A DNA stretch of 64,000 bases from Theodoxus fluviatilis (GCA_034096865.1 JAWQFJ010001812.1:234501-298500); one strand, 5' to 3'. Counted from the first letter of the stretch, positions 1 to 14,090 are shown. Notes: generated from the sequence alone by a model not told the origin. A program made the numbers and translations.

Positions 1-964
1 ATTATGCTATGATTATAAGGCAAATGTATCATCGACGGACTCCTCGTCGATGCCGCCGTTGGGAAACACGTCTGAAGGGCACGGGCGCCTGAGTCAAAGC
101 GGAGTTATGACGGCGTCACGAGTGGGAGGAAGGGCCCGAATTTATTGCCAGTGACGAATTTCTGGGCCAAGGAGGCCGGGACACTGGGGACAGAGGACAG
201 AAGGTGTAGTCTTCTTCCCTGTGTGGAGCAGCCAGAGCACCGTTTTGCTTTCAATATGGAGAAAGAAAGTCGGGAGGGGTTGACAGGCCAAAAGACTCAC
301 CGTGTGTCGGATGAGCGATTACATCTGTCGCAAGAGGAGAAAGTATATGCGCCTTTCCAGCGACTTCCCGCGCCACTTTAACAATATGATGTCACTTGAT
401 GGTGAATTGTCTTTCCGGAGAAAGGAAAAGAAATTCAACATGCCCCATCGTAAATCTGACATCAAAGGAGGCATTTTAGGTGGCATGAAATTTTAAAAGT
501 ACAAACGCCAAGTGGCAACACAGAAATGCACTTAGATGTGTAATTCAAATGAGATGGACACTCCACACCGTAAAGTTTGAATGCGACCACTTACTCTTTA
601 TGTTCTTGGGAAGACGGGCGGTGCTCAGGGTTTTGACTAGCAGTTAAAGCAAAACCGCTTTCGGTTTATGGTAAATTTGCGTAGAAATGTCATGTTGCAA
701 GACGGCTTTCTCATCTTTACTGACGCTCAAGCTGCTGCGCACGCAGACTTGGCAGCTGTCACCCCTAACGACCTTGAGCTTTGGCAGTCGCTCGGCTCGC
801 CAGTGGCGACCAGTCGCATCTGCAGCCACTGTCAACAGTCAGCCCCAGTGCATCCAGATCGCGGTTGTTCACAGACAAGTGCGACTTGAATACACAAGTT
901 TTGTACTCGGGTCTTTCTTCTGTTTCCGCGCGTTTTTGCTCCACCAGCGCCAGGATTGCTCTCA

Positions 965-998
965 CAAACACGCGCACACACACACAAGCTCTCACACA

Positions 999-1057
<59 letters not shown>
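965..1057. repeat. CA microsatellite
   Basis: A nearly pure CA run of about 28 units (1001-1056) is preceded by an interrupted CA/CG tract. Confidence 0.98.
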
Positions 1058-1059
<2 letters not shown>

Positions 1060-1992
1060 CGTGGTATTGCGACAGATTAAACGAGTAGATTTGTTTCTAG
1101 TTCCTGTGTGAGCCTTAGTTGCACACCTGTTGCCCCCCGGGTTCAGCAAGGTTTGATCTGTTGTTGTTAACTTCATGCAAATAACTTGGGTAAGGGGTTC
1201 ATAGACGTACCTATAGGACGAGAGGTGATAGGCCACTTGTTTGTTTGGAATAAATGAATGTGTAAATTGAGTTCTTGACTCATACAGTGCACACTTGATA
1301 GCAGGTCTCGACTTTTTTTAAACTCCAAAGGCGAAGTATCAACAACGCTCTTTGTCATGCAGCACCTGCAAGTACAGTTGTTCCGTCTCAGAAGCTGACG
1401 AAAGTTTTTCCTTAGGAATAGCTGTTGGACAATTTCCTGCCAGCTTGTAGTATGCAAATTTCTAGAGCACCATTTTTCAGGAGCTGTAAAATCCGGTGGT
1501 GTGTACGTGCATGTGTTAAACTGGTTACGTGTAACAATGTATTAGGCAACCATTGTCTCATTTCGGATTTGTGATGAATAGCTTCCTTCTAAAAACATTG
1601 TCGCAACGTTAGTTAGAATGTTAAAAGTAATCGTGAACATAAGTCTGTGCTCTGCTCGTGTGTGTCTGTGCAATAATTGAAGTGAAAAAGACATGGTATT
1701 TCTAAAGCTATGTGGTACTGGCACGTACCGGAAAGGAGAGCGGCGAAAACTGCGAGAGGCAAGGTGGTGTGGGTTGGCCCGCCACTCAGTCTCTTAGGAA
1801 ACAGGAGCTTGAGTGGACTTGCTGTCCTTTTCATCTTCGACATACTTTCCCCACCATAGCTAGCCTACCAGCAGTACAGTTTTGTGTGTTTGTTTTGTTT
1901 AGAGAAACATGTAGTTCCTTCCTCTCGCCCACCTTCGTATGTGCATTATCTTCTACATGATCTTCATCTTTGTGTCTCTGCATTATTTTCTT

Positions 1993-2201
1993 CTGTCTGT
2001 CTGTCTGTCTGTCTGCCTGCCTGCCTGCCTGCCTGTGTGCCTGCCTGCCTGCCTGCCTGCCTGTCTGTCTGTCTGTCTGTCTGCCTGCCTGTCTGTCTGC
2101 TTGTCTGTCTGCCTGTCTGTCTGTCTGTCTGTCTGCTGTGTGTCTGTCGTGTCCGTATGACTTTGTGTGTGTGTGCGTCTCTCTCTGTTTCTCTCTCTCT
2201 C

Positions 2202-2271
<70 letters not shown>

Positions 2272-2292
2272 TCCCTTCCTCCCTCCCTCCCT
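1993..2292. repeat. Compound CTGT/CTGC then CT microsatellite
   Basis: Blocks of CTGT and CTGC alternate to about 2150, then a TG-rich spacer, then about 50 CT units from 2178, ending in CCCT repeats. The same order recurs at 31.36 kb. Confidence 0.97.
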
Positions 2293-3676
2293 AGTAGACC
2301 CTAGGGACGTAGACAAACTATCCGTGATGCTGGAGAAAGGGTCATGCGTGAGGCGTTTGTCTGTCTACCAGCGCCGTGCGCGTCGTGGTGGTGCAGGCCA
2401 TCCGTGAGACCCCGGAGCCATCAGCAGATTGAGGCGCGCCTTCCGCCCCCTGCCCGGCCCAGAGGTCGTTGGATCGATGCCGCAGCCAGAACGGATTTTG
2501 AGATGATGAGCCTCCACCACCCTGTGGTGTTTTGGTGCCTGCCGGCATGCTGTCCCGCCTTGAGACAGGGGGTGGAGGCTTGGGGAGAGGGGAGGAGGGG
2601 CTGGCGTACGCGTGCAAGGGTGACGAAGGGAAGGAAATGATGGCAAGGTTTTTGTTGGGATTCAGCCAGGGTGTTATCAGACTAAACATTCCTCTGGCTT
2701 ACACAGAGCTTGAGCGTTTTCGAGTAATGAATGAGATTGTCATGGCAGACTGAAAGTGATTGGTTTATGCAGCCGTCTGTGGCAGCATATACGACACGCT
2801 AATCCTCGATAGAGTCCACCGTTACCGCTCTCAGCTGTCCGTCTAGCTCATGTTCGTTGATGCTGGAAGAGGACATTCACGTAGCTCTTGTGTGATGTGG
2901 TACCATCCCCACTGCCATGCTTCACTCCTCTGGCTTTATGGAGGATTTATTCGGAGCCACCAACTATGCTGGGATGGGCTTCTACGTTTTTCCTTCGAAC
3001 CCGTGACGTGAGGAGTGGCCCAACCTTGGTGACAACCCCCGAGTTGCCCGTGAACTTGACAGGTTGCCTGGTGATGCTTCGTGTGGCCCTTGAAAGGGGT
3101 GTTGGGGAATAAAATAGCAACTCTCTCTTGTTCAAAGACCTTGCATAACACAGGCTCAGTTGCCATAAGTTTTATGACACCCCAGTTCATATTTCGCCGC
3201 ATTCTCATAACCGCATCTAAATACTGCCTTAGTTTTGAATAAAAGACCCGTGAACGTACGAGCAATTTAGGTAACTTTTATTCTGTATTTGTGATTAGAT
3301 ACAGAATCATGATACCTTGAACGACTCATGAGTGTGCATCATCACGATCTTGACATCTCTAGCGGAACCTTGGGTGAAAAAGTTTGTCGACGCCGTGCAT
3401 AAACGCGTCCATCGTCTAATTTCAAATCGGCTAATTCGAATCGGCTTCAACCGTCTGTCGTCTTACAAAGGCAAGCTGTTCCTTTTGCTGATAAATGTTA
3501 TAACAAAAGTGATTTATGGCATACTGGCAGTTGCTATTTCAATTAGATCCTACGGGGAGCATCGCTCATCACTCTAGGCGACAGAATCTGACGGCAAGCG
3601 TCACAGTCTGGCTAAATCGTCAAGCGGGGTGACCCCCGCGACACATCCTTACCAGGGAGGTGGCTAGACCAGTCAG

Positions 3677-3678
<2 letters not shown>

Positions 3679-3753
<75 letters not shown>

Positions 3754-3792
3754 CTTACGGACGCACGCACGTGCACACACACACACACATGC
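3679..3792. repeat. CT microsatellite with CA tail
   Basis: Thirty-six CT units (3679-3750) are followed by a short spacer, GCAC repeats and a CA run. Confidence 0.97.
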
Positions 3793-6305
3793 TCACACAT
3801 TGACAAGAAAAGGCAAGGCGACAGTTGGGTTAGGGGTCAGCTGTACCAGAGGCCTGTAGAATATTCCCCTAGCATTCCTCATGCCCAGTGGCGCAGCGGG
3901 AGTCCTAGTGGGCGGAGACTGACTTAATGGGAGAGGATGCGTTGAGGGAAAGGAGGTTGGGGCAAAGGGTTGAAGGTAAGGCAAGTCTTGGGTAAGATGA
4001 ACCAAAGGTTAAAGAGAATGTAGAAGTCTTCTGTGTAAGAAGTGGGAGAGGTCAGAATACGGACAAGGAAGATATTTTCTTGGGAGAAGTTTAACAAGAT
4101 TAATGAAGGCAATTGTGACGGAAAGTGTCAGGTGAAATGGAGTGTAGACAGAACAGGAGAGAATAAAAAGATGTGCTTTACGAAGGCGAGTGAAAGTTGC
4201 AAGAGTAAATTCTGAATGAGGAAGATGAGCCTTATGATAAACGTTTACACATCATCTGTTAGTGTACTACTTTAGTACGTTATGTGTATTGTGTAATTAA
4301 ACGTCCTACTGGTCTAGTCTTTTTCACCCCAGCATGTTTGGTGTGTACATCCAGGTGAGGTGATCCAATGTTAGCGAAAGCAATCGTTTTTCGGACTTTA
4401 TAACAGTAGTCATATAATACAAGATCAGGAAAGTAAAATGCCACTATGAAGTGAAGCAAGATGTTTTTACTGTAACTTCATGAGAGTTTAGATACTTGCA
4501 TCAGCTTATTAGATGCTGCTTGCCTAAAGCATGTTGTTAGTGCCTTGTAACGTTGAAGATGCTGGGAATTAACGTAAGGTGTTGATGGAAACACAGCACA
4601 GGTGTAGTCTTGGACTTTGCGACCTTGGCAGAGGAGGAAGGAATGCGAGTTGTGAAAAGAACCCGCGGCGACGGCCAGTGAGCTCCAATGGCGGAGTGTG
4701 TCGGGTTACCTGAGATTGCTGGACAGGATAGGGGTGAGGGAGATCCTATTCTTCTCCCGGTTTCCTTTGTCCAGCCTATCCTTGACTACCTTGCAAGTAT
4801 GCTGTGAGATCGGATACCTGCAAAACTTTCCTGACCTGATTGAGTTTTTTAATACTTCGCCCAAGCGCACCTGTGAAGCAAAGCAGAAGTTTACAGGCTA
4901 AAACAAATCAAATCACGACAAAGCATAGAATGAATGTATGATTCACAAGAAAGAAAGAAATGTTGTCATGCAAAAGCCGTGCTTCCTTTGAAGAACACAC
5001 ACGGCTAAGTCAAGCTGGGTAAACTTACATGTGTGCGGATTAAAAGTGAATCGTGAAGGAATTTGAATGAAGTTGCAGCTCGCATCAGCTCTCGTTGCAT
5101 TTTGTCTGCTAGTCGCCGACGTTGCCTGAAACTTGGATGTGATGGCGGAGCAGGGCAGCTGCACCTAGCTGTGTGAATGCCCTTGAGATCGCTGTTTGCC
5201 TTTACCACCTTGGGATGTAAATATCTCTCGCGAACGTCTATGTTGTGGTGCATCATGCTTTTGGAACCATTGCCACAGACTTGTTTTATTTTCTTGTTGA
5301 TGTTTTCATCTTGTGGATGACTGGTGAAAAGGCAGGAAATGGAGTTAGGATGTTGTTGACCATTAAAGAAACACTTTACACAATGCTTCTGCACAATTTT
5401 CCCACACACGGCATCAGCAGGAACTCGATTCTTTACTTGGCAGATCAGCAGATATCAACACAGCCCGACTGACAACCGAAATGTCCATATATGCCAGTCA
5501 CATCACAAATGTTCAAGACAAGTTGAAGCACTTCATGTACATTGAACCACTCGTTGCAAGATAAACAGTTACAGGATAATTTTGCCTCTGCTTATTCTAA
5601 CTGGTCTGCATGGGGAAGTCAGACTCGCCCTATGGGCATGGCTTGTTTGCTAAGCTTTTTTGTCATGCGGACTAACAACTGTTTCTTCCACCATACCTTT
5701 CTTGTACTGGTTGCAACTGTAAAATCCTTGGGGTAACTAACCATCAACAATGCTTTGATTAGTAAGGAGTGTACCCCAAAATGTTTTGGTTGCTTGCAAA
5801 GATAATTTTTCCTTATTAGAATACTTTCATAAATGTAACATTTGATAAACACTTCTGTATAGTGTGCTGCCTTGATTCCTGTCCATGGTAGGGTAGGGTA
5901 TTATTTACTTCTCTGTATAATGTCTCATAACAATGGTGCGCAGAAAATAAGCTAGACTGTAGATTCATTATATGCATTGATGTTTGTACAATTCTATGTA
6001 AAGCCTTATTCCTTTGCGGCCACTTACATCTGACTCGTAACCCTGCCATGATTGGTTGATGCTCATCCAAAAGTCTGGTCGGCCTACTAACCCCATGTAT
6101 CTCCTACCAGAAGGTGGGCAGAGCTGAGCAAGCTGTTTACAGACCTCTTCATCATAGGATATGTCTGTCATGAGGCCCTTGCGCAAGGCCTCCGTTTGAT
6201 GTAATGGAAAGTCCACAAGAGTTTATGACAGTCTTCAGACAGGAGGTTCCTTTCTAGCGGGAACTGATCGTATTTTCCACTCGCCCAGTGATTATGGTCC
6301 CTTGA

Positions 6306-6385
6306 GATAGCCTTTGGTTCCAGTTCACTGCTCATCCTCTGTTTTGATAGCCTTTGGTTCCAGTTCACTGTCATCCTCTGCTTTT
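6306..6385. repeat. 40-bp tandem duplication
   Basis: GATAGCCTTTGGTTCCAGTT followed by CACTG(C)TCATCCTCTG occurs twice in tandem with one indel and few changes, so it is recent. Confidence 0.9.
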
Positions 6386-6487
6386 GTGGGATGCTTGAGG
6401 TATGCTGTCAACAGGGAAGTAACTGTCGAAGTTAGTGCAGTTGTGCATTACGAAATTGTGGTGAAAACGGTTTATATTTGCAAAGGC

Positions 6488-6580
6488 GTGTGTGTGTGCG
6501 TGCGTGCGCGCACGTGCGTGCGTCTGTGCGTGTGTGTCTGTGCACCAGTGTCTGTATCTGTGTGCGCACGTGCGTGTATT
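6488..6580. repeat. Interrupted TG/CG tract
   Basis: Alternating purine-pyrimidine DNA rich in TGTG, TGCG and CGCGCACG, with little purity. It could adopt Z-DNA. Confidence 0.8.
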
Positions 6581-7073
6581 TAGAGTATTACTTCTATCCT
6601 TGAGTGAACACATTTTGAAAATAACATACATGTATTGGTTGTAAGTTATCGAGATCTGTTTACTTGAATACTGTGGAATTATCATCGTCGTGACAGCAGT
6701 TCACTGTCGAGCTTGTACGGATAACTGTAGGATAGGACTCCTGGATGACCGATCATGAAATCAGACAGGCAGACAGGCGACGAGATGACGGTAGGGAAGT
6801 ACGTAGAGGAGTCAGACATGGAGGTAAACGGGCATGCAGGCAGAGCTGCTGACATGCAGGAGGAAGGGGAGTGGAAAAGCCAGGCAGACAGGCAGGCAAA
6901 CAGGAAAGCTGGCTTGAAGGCAGACTGCCTCTCAGGACCGGGAAAGGTCGGGATGGAGAGGCTGTTGGTATTGATTCCTGGGTGATAAGGATATTTACAT
7001 GCAGGCGGGGATGCCTTCTTGGGAGACAGTGGTCAGGAGTCGCCCCTCTCTTGGCCCCTTGAAGAACCCTTCG

Positions 7074-8070
7074 CCCAGGCTGTGTAACCTCCAGGCTATC
7101 TATCCCTCAGGCTGTGTAACCTCTCCAGGCACCCTAACCCTCAAGTTGTGTAACCTCCAGGCGTAACCTCCAGGCAGGCACCCTATTCCTCAGGCTGTGT
7201 AACCTCCAGGCTATCTATCCCTCAGGCTGTGTAACCTCCAGGCTATCTATCCCTCAGGCTGTGTAACCTCTCCAGGCACCCTAACCCTCAGGTTGTGTAA
7301 CCTCCAGGCGTAACCTCCAGGCAGGCACCCTATACCTCAGGCTGTGTAACCTCCAGGCTATCTATCCCTCAGGCTGTGTAACCTCTCCAGGCACGCTATA
7401 CCTCAGGCTGTGTAACCTTCAGGCTCTATCCCTCAGGCTGTGTATCCTCTAGGGTCTCTGTCCATTAGGCTGTGTAAATTTAATGTTCTCTTTCAGGCTG
7501 TGTAACCTCTAGACTTTCTAGCTGTCAGGCTGTGTAACCTCTAGGATCTCTATCCATCAGGCTGTGTAACTTCTAGGCTCTCTATCCCTCAGGCTGTGTA
7601 ACCTCTAGGCTCTCTATTACTCAGGCTGTGTAACCTCTAGGCACTCTATCCCTCATGTTGTGTAACCTCCAGGCTCTCTATCCCTCAGGCTGTGTAACTT
7701 CTAGGCTCTCTATTACTCAGGCTGTGTAACCTCTAGGCACTCTATCCTTCATGCTGTGTAACCTCTAGGCTCTCTATCCCTCAGGCTGTGTAATCTCTAG
7801 GCTCTCTATTACTCAGGCTGTGTAACCTCTAGGCTCTCTATCCCTCAGGCTGTGTAACCTCTAGGCCCTTTATCCCTCAGGCTGTGTTACCTCTAGGCAC
7901 TCTATCCCTCAGGCTGTGTAACCTCTAGGCTCTCTAATCCTCTGGCTCTGTAACATGAAGGTTTTGTATTCCTGAAGCTCTGTAACCTGCAGGTTCTGTA
8001 GTCCTAAAGCTCTGTAACCTGCTGGCTTTCTACCCCCCATGCTCTCTAATCCCCAGGCTCTCGAACTCTA
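7074..8070. repeat. 32-bp minisatellite
   Basis: About 28 units of near 32 bp start with CAGGCTGTGTAACCTCTAGG and continue CTCTCTATCCCT. The first part (7074-7400) has a higher-order repeat of about 145 bp that includes a duplicated CAGGCGTAACCTC block. The last 130 bases decay into variants with CTCTGTAACCTG. Copies differ by a few substitutions each. The array lies upstream of the Ig1 exon in CpG-normal DNA. Confidence 0.95.
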
Positions 8071-11000
8071 GGACCTCTGATGTCGCTGGCTCTCATATCT
8101 CCAGGCTGTAGGGAAAGGTCTCCGAGTAACTTGTCCTCACAACCAGCTCGAAGTTGTGCGCGAAGATTTGTCAATGACGTGTTGAAATATTTGACATCGT
8201 GTGTTCATGTGTTCACTTCGGCTGATGATTTTATTTTTATAACAAGTTTTGTTTCGATACTACATTTTTTACTATACTCTTGCGCTGAAATTATAGGTGT
8301 CTCAGAATGTAATTTCAGAGTTTAGAGATGTCGTCTGAAGCTATTACGTTCCTTAATCGAAACAGGTAACATTGCCCCTGGATAGTTGAGGTGCCCCGGT
8401 TGATCGACCTTGATTTGAGAAGCCCTCCCCGTATACTCCCAGCCAGGGAACCCTATGTTTGCAAATGTCCCCGAAAGGGGATCAGCATAGCAACTCATGC
8501 CCTGGAGGCGGAGCACAAGGAGGCCCTTCAGCAGGAGGGGAAGGGAGCGCCCGCTCAAAATGCCCAGCAAGGGTCGGCTGGGATGATGTCATTGGCGTCG
8601 CCTCATCAGACCTTCTTGGCTCCATCAATTGACCATAATGCGAAGGACTGCAGCTCAATGGAAATGTCTGGACGGGTCGTGAAAGTGACCTTATCGGGTC
8701 ATTAGGGAGGGAAGGGGGCGACACGTCCAGACCCGGCCCCCCGGGGGGTGATTCCTCATTCCACCCCGGGCTGTAATCCGAGGCGGCCCAGGCAGCCCCG
8801 AGACATTTTTCAATTAGGACTCGAAAGTGGTGAATCTGTTCTGGAGACGCTATTATCGCGGCAGCGGGCTCCCACCATTGATCAAACTGTACCGGAGATG
8901 GCTGCCTTGGTTTTGCCCACTCGGATCGTGTCGTTATGACAAATATACCGAGAAATGTGGAATTAGTCTTGCCCCCAAGATGAATGCTTCTCGGGACTTG
9001 ATTTCCTGGCGCAGAGATGGGTGGTCTTCCTGGCCCGTCTGGTTTCTCGTCTCCGTCGCAGCCGTTCTTCGATTCTAGGCATCGGAAGATGCATGTACAT
9101 AACTTGGCCCTGTGTGCTACAGTAACTTTTAATGATTCCATAACGCCTCTGCAATGCCATACAGCTTTCATAGCTTTGTTTGTCGTAGCTTTCGCTGGAC
9201 AATTCTTTGCAAGATGAGAGATCTTTCAGGGTAGGAAGAGGGTCAATCTCTCGTCTTTATTTGTGAAACTTTGCTATCACATATCCATGTATACTTGGAT
9301 CAACATGCTTTCGCATTTAGTCGTCCAGACAAAATGGGAAGATTACTCATTGTGCAACGTGTCTACCTAGGCTATGCAGGGTCCATAGTTGTTCTTTCTT
9401 GGAATGCAATCCTGACGATGCGGTTACTTCGAGATGTGCAATTAGTTGTTGCAGGAGAGTACTTTTTAACGTGTAATTCTATGTACTCGGTTGAAAAGAC
9501 TACATAGAACTTGTTTTCTGTCTTCTAGGGTCATCCACAGACACCCCCCACCCACCACCCACCCCAACCCCCTTGCCCCACCATCCAAACTGAATAATTA
9601 TTCCAGCGTTATTTGCTACGTGAATGAAACCGGAAGCAGCGCATGTACTCGTTGCTCTCTGGTCTTCGCTGGAACGATTGTCCATGAGGACTGGGAGTGG
9701 CTGGACGCCAATTGTCCATGTCGCCTTTTTGAACATGGAGTAGCGGATTAATGGGGCGGAATCCCATTCCGTGTTACTTGCTGTGAATAAGTGACAGGCC
9801 GCCGCTTGCGCGAGGCACAGCGCTCTGCCAAGACTACTCATTTGGTGGACGTCGCCTCCCGGCCCCTGAATAGGGAGTGTAGGACCTGGCAGTCAGTTCC
9901 GCACTACTTAGAAAGTCTAAGCAAGAACATCCATCCTGATCAGCCCGTGTGTTTGCAGTATTTGCATAACAATTGGATTTTAAATGCATTACGGGTACAT
10001 AGCCTCATCTCCTCCTGCACACACCCTCCTTCTTATCCACCCTCGTCAATGCCAGGGAATGAGCACCTTGCCAGGACGCCGACTTCTTTCCCCGCCTCCA
10101 CTTTGAGTAGGGCGGCCAAGTTGCCTTGGTTACATTGCCTTCTGCTGAATTCTCTTCCTCTAGGAAATCTCTCACCCCTAGCATAATTTTTTTAACAGGG
10201 TTATTGTAATGCAATCCCCCCTTAGTTACTTGATGTTATGTTCAGCACAGGCCAGACGCACTTGGGTGCTTCCTGATGGAGGCTTTTCGAAGTGAAAGTG
10301 TACAAGGAGTGGGAGTAATGGGGCGTTGATCATTCTTGTCTGATTAGATTTGTCGCTTGTTTCTCGGAAATTTGTTTCAAGTCGGGATCATCACACTCGA
10401 TTAAAACCCATTGTTTCAATATTGAGAGAGCGAAGAATCACTGAATGGGATGGACTATCATAATCGTAATTAGGATATCGTTCAGAATTAGTTGCAGATG
10501 AAGAGGTTCTGATGTTTGATTTTAATGGAGGTTTCTTACGAAGTCGACGTGAATCTTTGTGTATCACACGTTATCTGCTAGAAGCGACAACAAGACCATT
10601 TTCATGACATGCATATCCAAAGTTACGCCTAAGGACAGCATATGATGCGGGAAAGTGCATGCTTGAGACATTCCACTGACAGCTGAAGACTCTTCCATGT
10701 GCAGTGCAGGGTGGGCCGGGCGTTCCCCAGGCACCGGCCCCTGGGTATTGATCGCCGCCTGCCTGCCTCCCTGCTTGGGCGCGCTGGAGGCTCCGGTGGC
10801 AACGTCTCGAATGAGGCCCGTCCCTGGCCACTGGAGGATGACAAATTCGTGATGTCACGAGCAGCCCTAATGGGTGGAAATGTTTGCAAATGTATCCGGC
10901 TTGACGCTCCTGGCCGTGAGATCGGGGTCTGGTTGGGTTGAGAGTAATATCGCTGACTGGCTTGCTTCGTGGGGGGTCCGATGGAAAAACTGGTGGTGGT

Positions 11001-13233
11001 TGTGGTAACTCACAGTGGTAGTGCAGCTGGTGCTTGATTGCTGTGGTTGTGCTGGTGGTGGGTCGTATGTCATGCAAGCCTCGAAGCTTGTTGGCCTGAT
11101 CGAATCCTTTCTTTGCTTTTGCAAACGAAGAGAGGGCAATAATACTTCTGTTAGATTCATAACAGCACTGGAGATCGAAGACGGATACCTCTTTGAAATG
11201 TAGTGCATAAAAGCGTCTGTGAGATCACTTTCGAGCGTGTTCACCAGTAGATTTTCATGACGCAGTTCTCTGTGGTTGCATTGGGTTTCGGTCTTGGCTG
11301 TTTTCGTTGTCCGTATTGATCGAGCCATCTCACCCAGGTTGGGGATGCTCGGGACATTCAAGAAAGGAGGTTCTTGATGCTGTTCTTCAAAATGGTATCT
11401 CCTCTTTTTTTCTTTTTCTGAAACCTCGACATCAGACTAAGGAATCGGAAGTCCTGAGTTCGTTGTAGCTCGGGGGCTAGCCAGGGCTTGACTATACTTG
11501 ATGTATTTTTGCTCTGGTTGCATGCTCTTTCCATCTTACTCGCTCTCTTGTAATCATCTGCGGTGTCAACGTTAGTCCTTTCGGAAACAATTCACTGCAT
11601 TTAGACGAGGCAGGTCCCCTCCTCCGTAGTTCATCCTCAGGCATCCTTTGAAACTGGGGCAGCTCCCTGCAAGCCTGTGTGTTGCCATCCTGACATCGGT
11701 CTCCCGCGATGACTGCTGCTATCGAATCCATTCCAGTTGGCAGCCGCTCGTTACGTGTCCCTCCAGAAGACTGCGTAAATGAGTGGCTCTGAATAATTGA
11801 TGCTGGTGGTTAGGATCGGTCGGAATGGGATCAAGCGCTAGCGGGCAGGCGGTCTGTAAACATTCGGCACGTTTGGCGCTCGTCCCAGCCCGATGAATGC
11901 GTCAAGATGACCCAGGGCTTTCTGGGGGCTGATAGTGTTGGTTTGGGGGCTTCTAATGAGCCTTTCTGACGGAAGCCAATGTCGGTGTATTTCCAGAGTT
12001 ATGTTTTTAAGTCATGTGTATGATTTATGCCCTCAGAAACTATTTGTTCGTGATAGGCTTTCTGCAGAAGCAGGCGCAACTTTTTTTAAAATAGAAAAGA
12101 GGACTGCTTAGCTATGAAATGTTTTTCTGATTGAACAACTTCCGATCAGACTCAAGTGCTTGAACTTGTCGGTCACGTCGTTCATTGTTGAATTCTGAAC
12201 GCATAGTAGTACACCCCTTTGTAATCTTCCCTTTGGGTTTTTTAGGCCTAGGGAGTGACGATGTCGGTCAATGTGAGTTTGGCAAATTTCAAGGACATAA
12301 TTATATCCGTAACACTCTTCCCCAAAGCTGAAAAAAATCACTATAGGTGTTTAGTCACTCGCGACGTGCAAGCCGAACCATGCTTTCGATTCTTGTGGGC
12401 GAATTAGAAGTCTAGTGCTGATTTTTAACAGTGACGTGCTGAACACTCGTTCATTATTCAAGCCGATACAACCCAATCCAGCTTATTGACGGCGCTGATG
12501 TGCGCGACTACTCACGTCATGGCCCAAGAGTCCTGACTCCATAATTCATCCAGTGCGGAAGCCGCTTGACGGGCTGGTCGTGTGGGAATGCTGTCCACGT
12601 CGGTGTCATTAGCTCACCCTGGACAGACCCTGATGCCGTCCAGTAGACACCGTGGCCACGCAACAATGGGAACTGATCTTCCACGTGAAACTTCCTAGTC
12701 AAGCAAGACCGCGCTTTGGGTTCGCACACTGCATGGCCGTACACATTCCTGTCAGAGTATCACGCCCGTGTAACATTGATCTGACGCTCTGCTGCCTTCG
12801 GTGTGTAGGCATTGAGTGTATCCCTGGGTTGTGTGACGTGCTTGGCGTCATGGCACGCCAAAAGATGGGTTGTCTTGTCCTTCCCAGCATGTGTGTGCTG
12901 AGAGGTGTCACATGTATCTCCACTCTTCCACCCATCCTTCTATTTTGAGGATGAGTATCCCTGTAACTGTACACCAAACAAGCATGACTTTTCGGCTGCT
13001 TCCACAAAACTGCGAAGGGAACGCTTAGTCACGTTTGGCATGGTGTGTATTCACATCGTGCCATGCCTTAGCGATCGTGTAGAGGAATCCAAGTGCATAT
13101 CGTGCCGACGCGTTCTGGCCTAGAATTATCTACTCATCGGTCTAAGGAAAATTTCAGCCACTAACGAAATGCGGTGTCACCCACATTTAATGGCGTACAA
13201 CAGTTGGCTGTATCAAATCCATGAAGATAAATC

Positions 13234-13532
13234 GGTTTGAGAGCTTTTCAAACCGTGGAGTATCCGCATAAAGTTTTGACTACTTCAGTAACGAGGAAGA
13301 ATAATCTTATTCGGATCAAAACCAAGCGGTTGCCTGCCATTATGCAATAGCTTACCCTAGTTACAGTACTGCTTATGATCCCCGAAGTTGAGGTGGTTTG
13401 GGAATATATTTAATCATGAAACATCTGCCCAAAGGAATGTTTAAATACGACTGTTTCGATGATAGAAGTAATCACATTCTGCTCAAAACCAAGAGGCTGC
13501 CTGCCGTCATCAAGAGACTGGAGGACACGTAA
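13234..13532 (+). repeat. Two diverged copies of a ~115-bp sequence, period 161 bp
   Basis: Copy A (13234-13350) and copy B (13395-13515) align over their length at perhaps 65-70 percent, from GGTTTG(A/G)GA through TCAAAACCAAG(C/A)GG(T/C)TGCCTGCC. In the same frame copy A reads KTKRLPAIMQ-stop and copy B KTKRLPAVIK, with synonymous changes (CGG/AGG, TTG/CTG) and conservative ones (I/V, M/I). Copy B is an open frame from ATG 13416 to TAA 13530, 38 codons. I recognise no family. It may be decayed coding sequence, for example of a transposon, or a non-coding duplication. Confidence 0.5.
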
Positions 13533-13948
13533 GGCGAATGCCTTTATGGAAAGTCGCCCATGACCGGTCCACTGAAGACGGAAATGACTGTCGCTGACAC
13601 GAAATCCTGGGTCTTAGGGGGGTCAGGTGGTGCTTAGTGTAGCTGGTCTGGGCATGCTAGTCTCTGTCCCAGCTGACAGATCAATAGCGGAAGGGACAGG
13701 GACTGAAGACTGACGACTCCATCAGCGATGCCTGGGTGCCACGCTCACTCCGCTGCGTTATCCCCCGGCTCTCCCAAGTCGTCTTCTTCGTCTAGCTCGC
13801 CTTGATGAACTTGTAGCCAGATTTGCATTGTACGGTTCTTGAGGAGAATGGAATGATGGAGTTGAGCTGAAGCTGTCCGTGGTTGTCTGAAATGCAAATG
13901 AGTTTTAACTTTCTGTATGTCTGTACGTGCGTGCGTTGGTTCAATTGT

Positions 13949-13950
<2 letters not shown>

Positions 13951-13995
<45 letters not shown>

Positions 13996-14002
13996 ACACA
14001 CA

Positions 14003-14088
<86 letters not shown>
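13951..14088. repeat. GT, CA and GA compound microsatellite
   Basis: About 22 GT units run to 13994, then five CA units (13995-14005), then about 41 GA units to 14088. The GT-to-CA switch makes a self-complementary junction that can fold into a hairpin. Confidence 0.97.

Positions 14089-14090
<2 letters not shown>

Noticed and set aside
832..1236. Cys-Val or Thr-His repeat frames at this and similar loci
   Set aside because: They are CA, GT, CT or GA microsatellites read in frame.
7074..8070. Regular array considered as CRISPR
   Set aside because: Repeats are contiguous variants with no unique spacers, and the genome is eukaryotic.
8482..9171. Antisense open frame of 229 codons
   Set aside because: No recognisable domain, Pro/Ser-rich composition typical of chance frames in GC-rich DNA, overlapping frames on the other strand are equally open.
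10571..11077. Antisense open frame of 168 codons
   Set aside because: Low-complexity Thr/Ser/Pro start and no domain.
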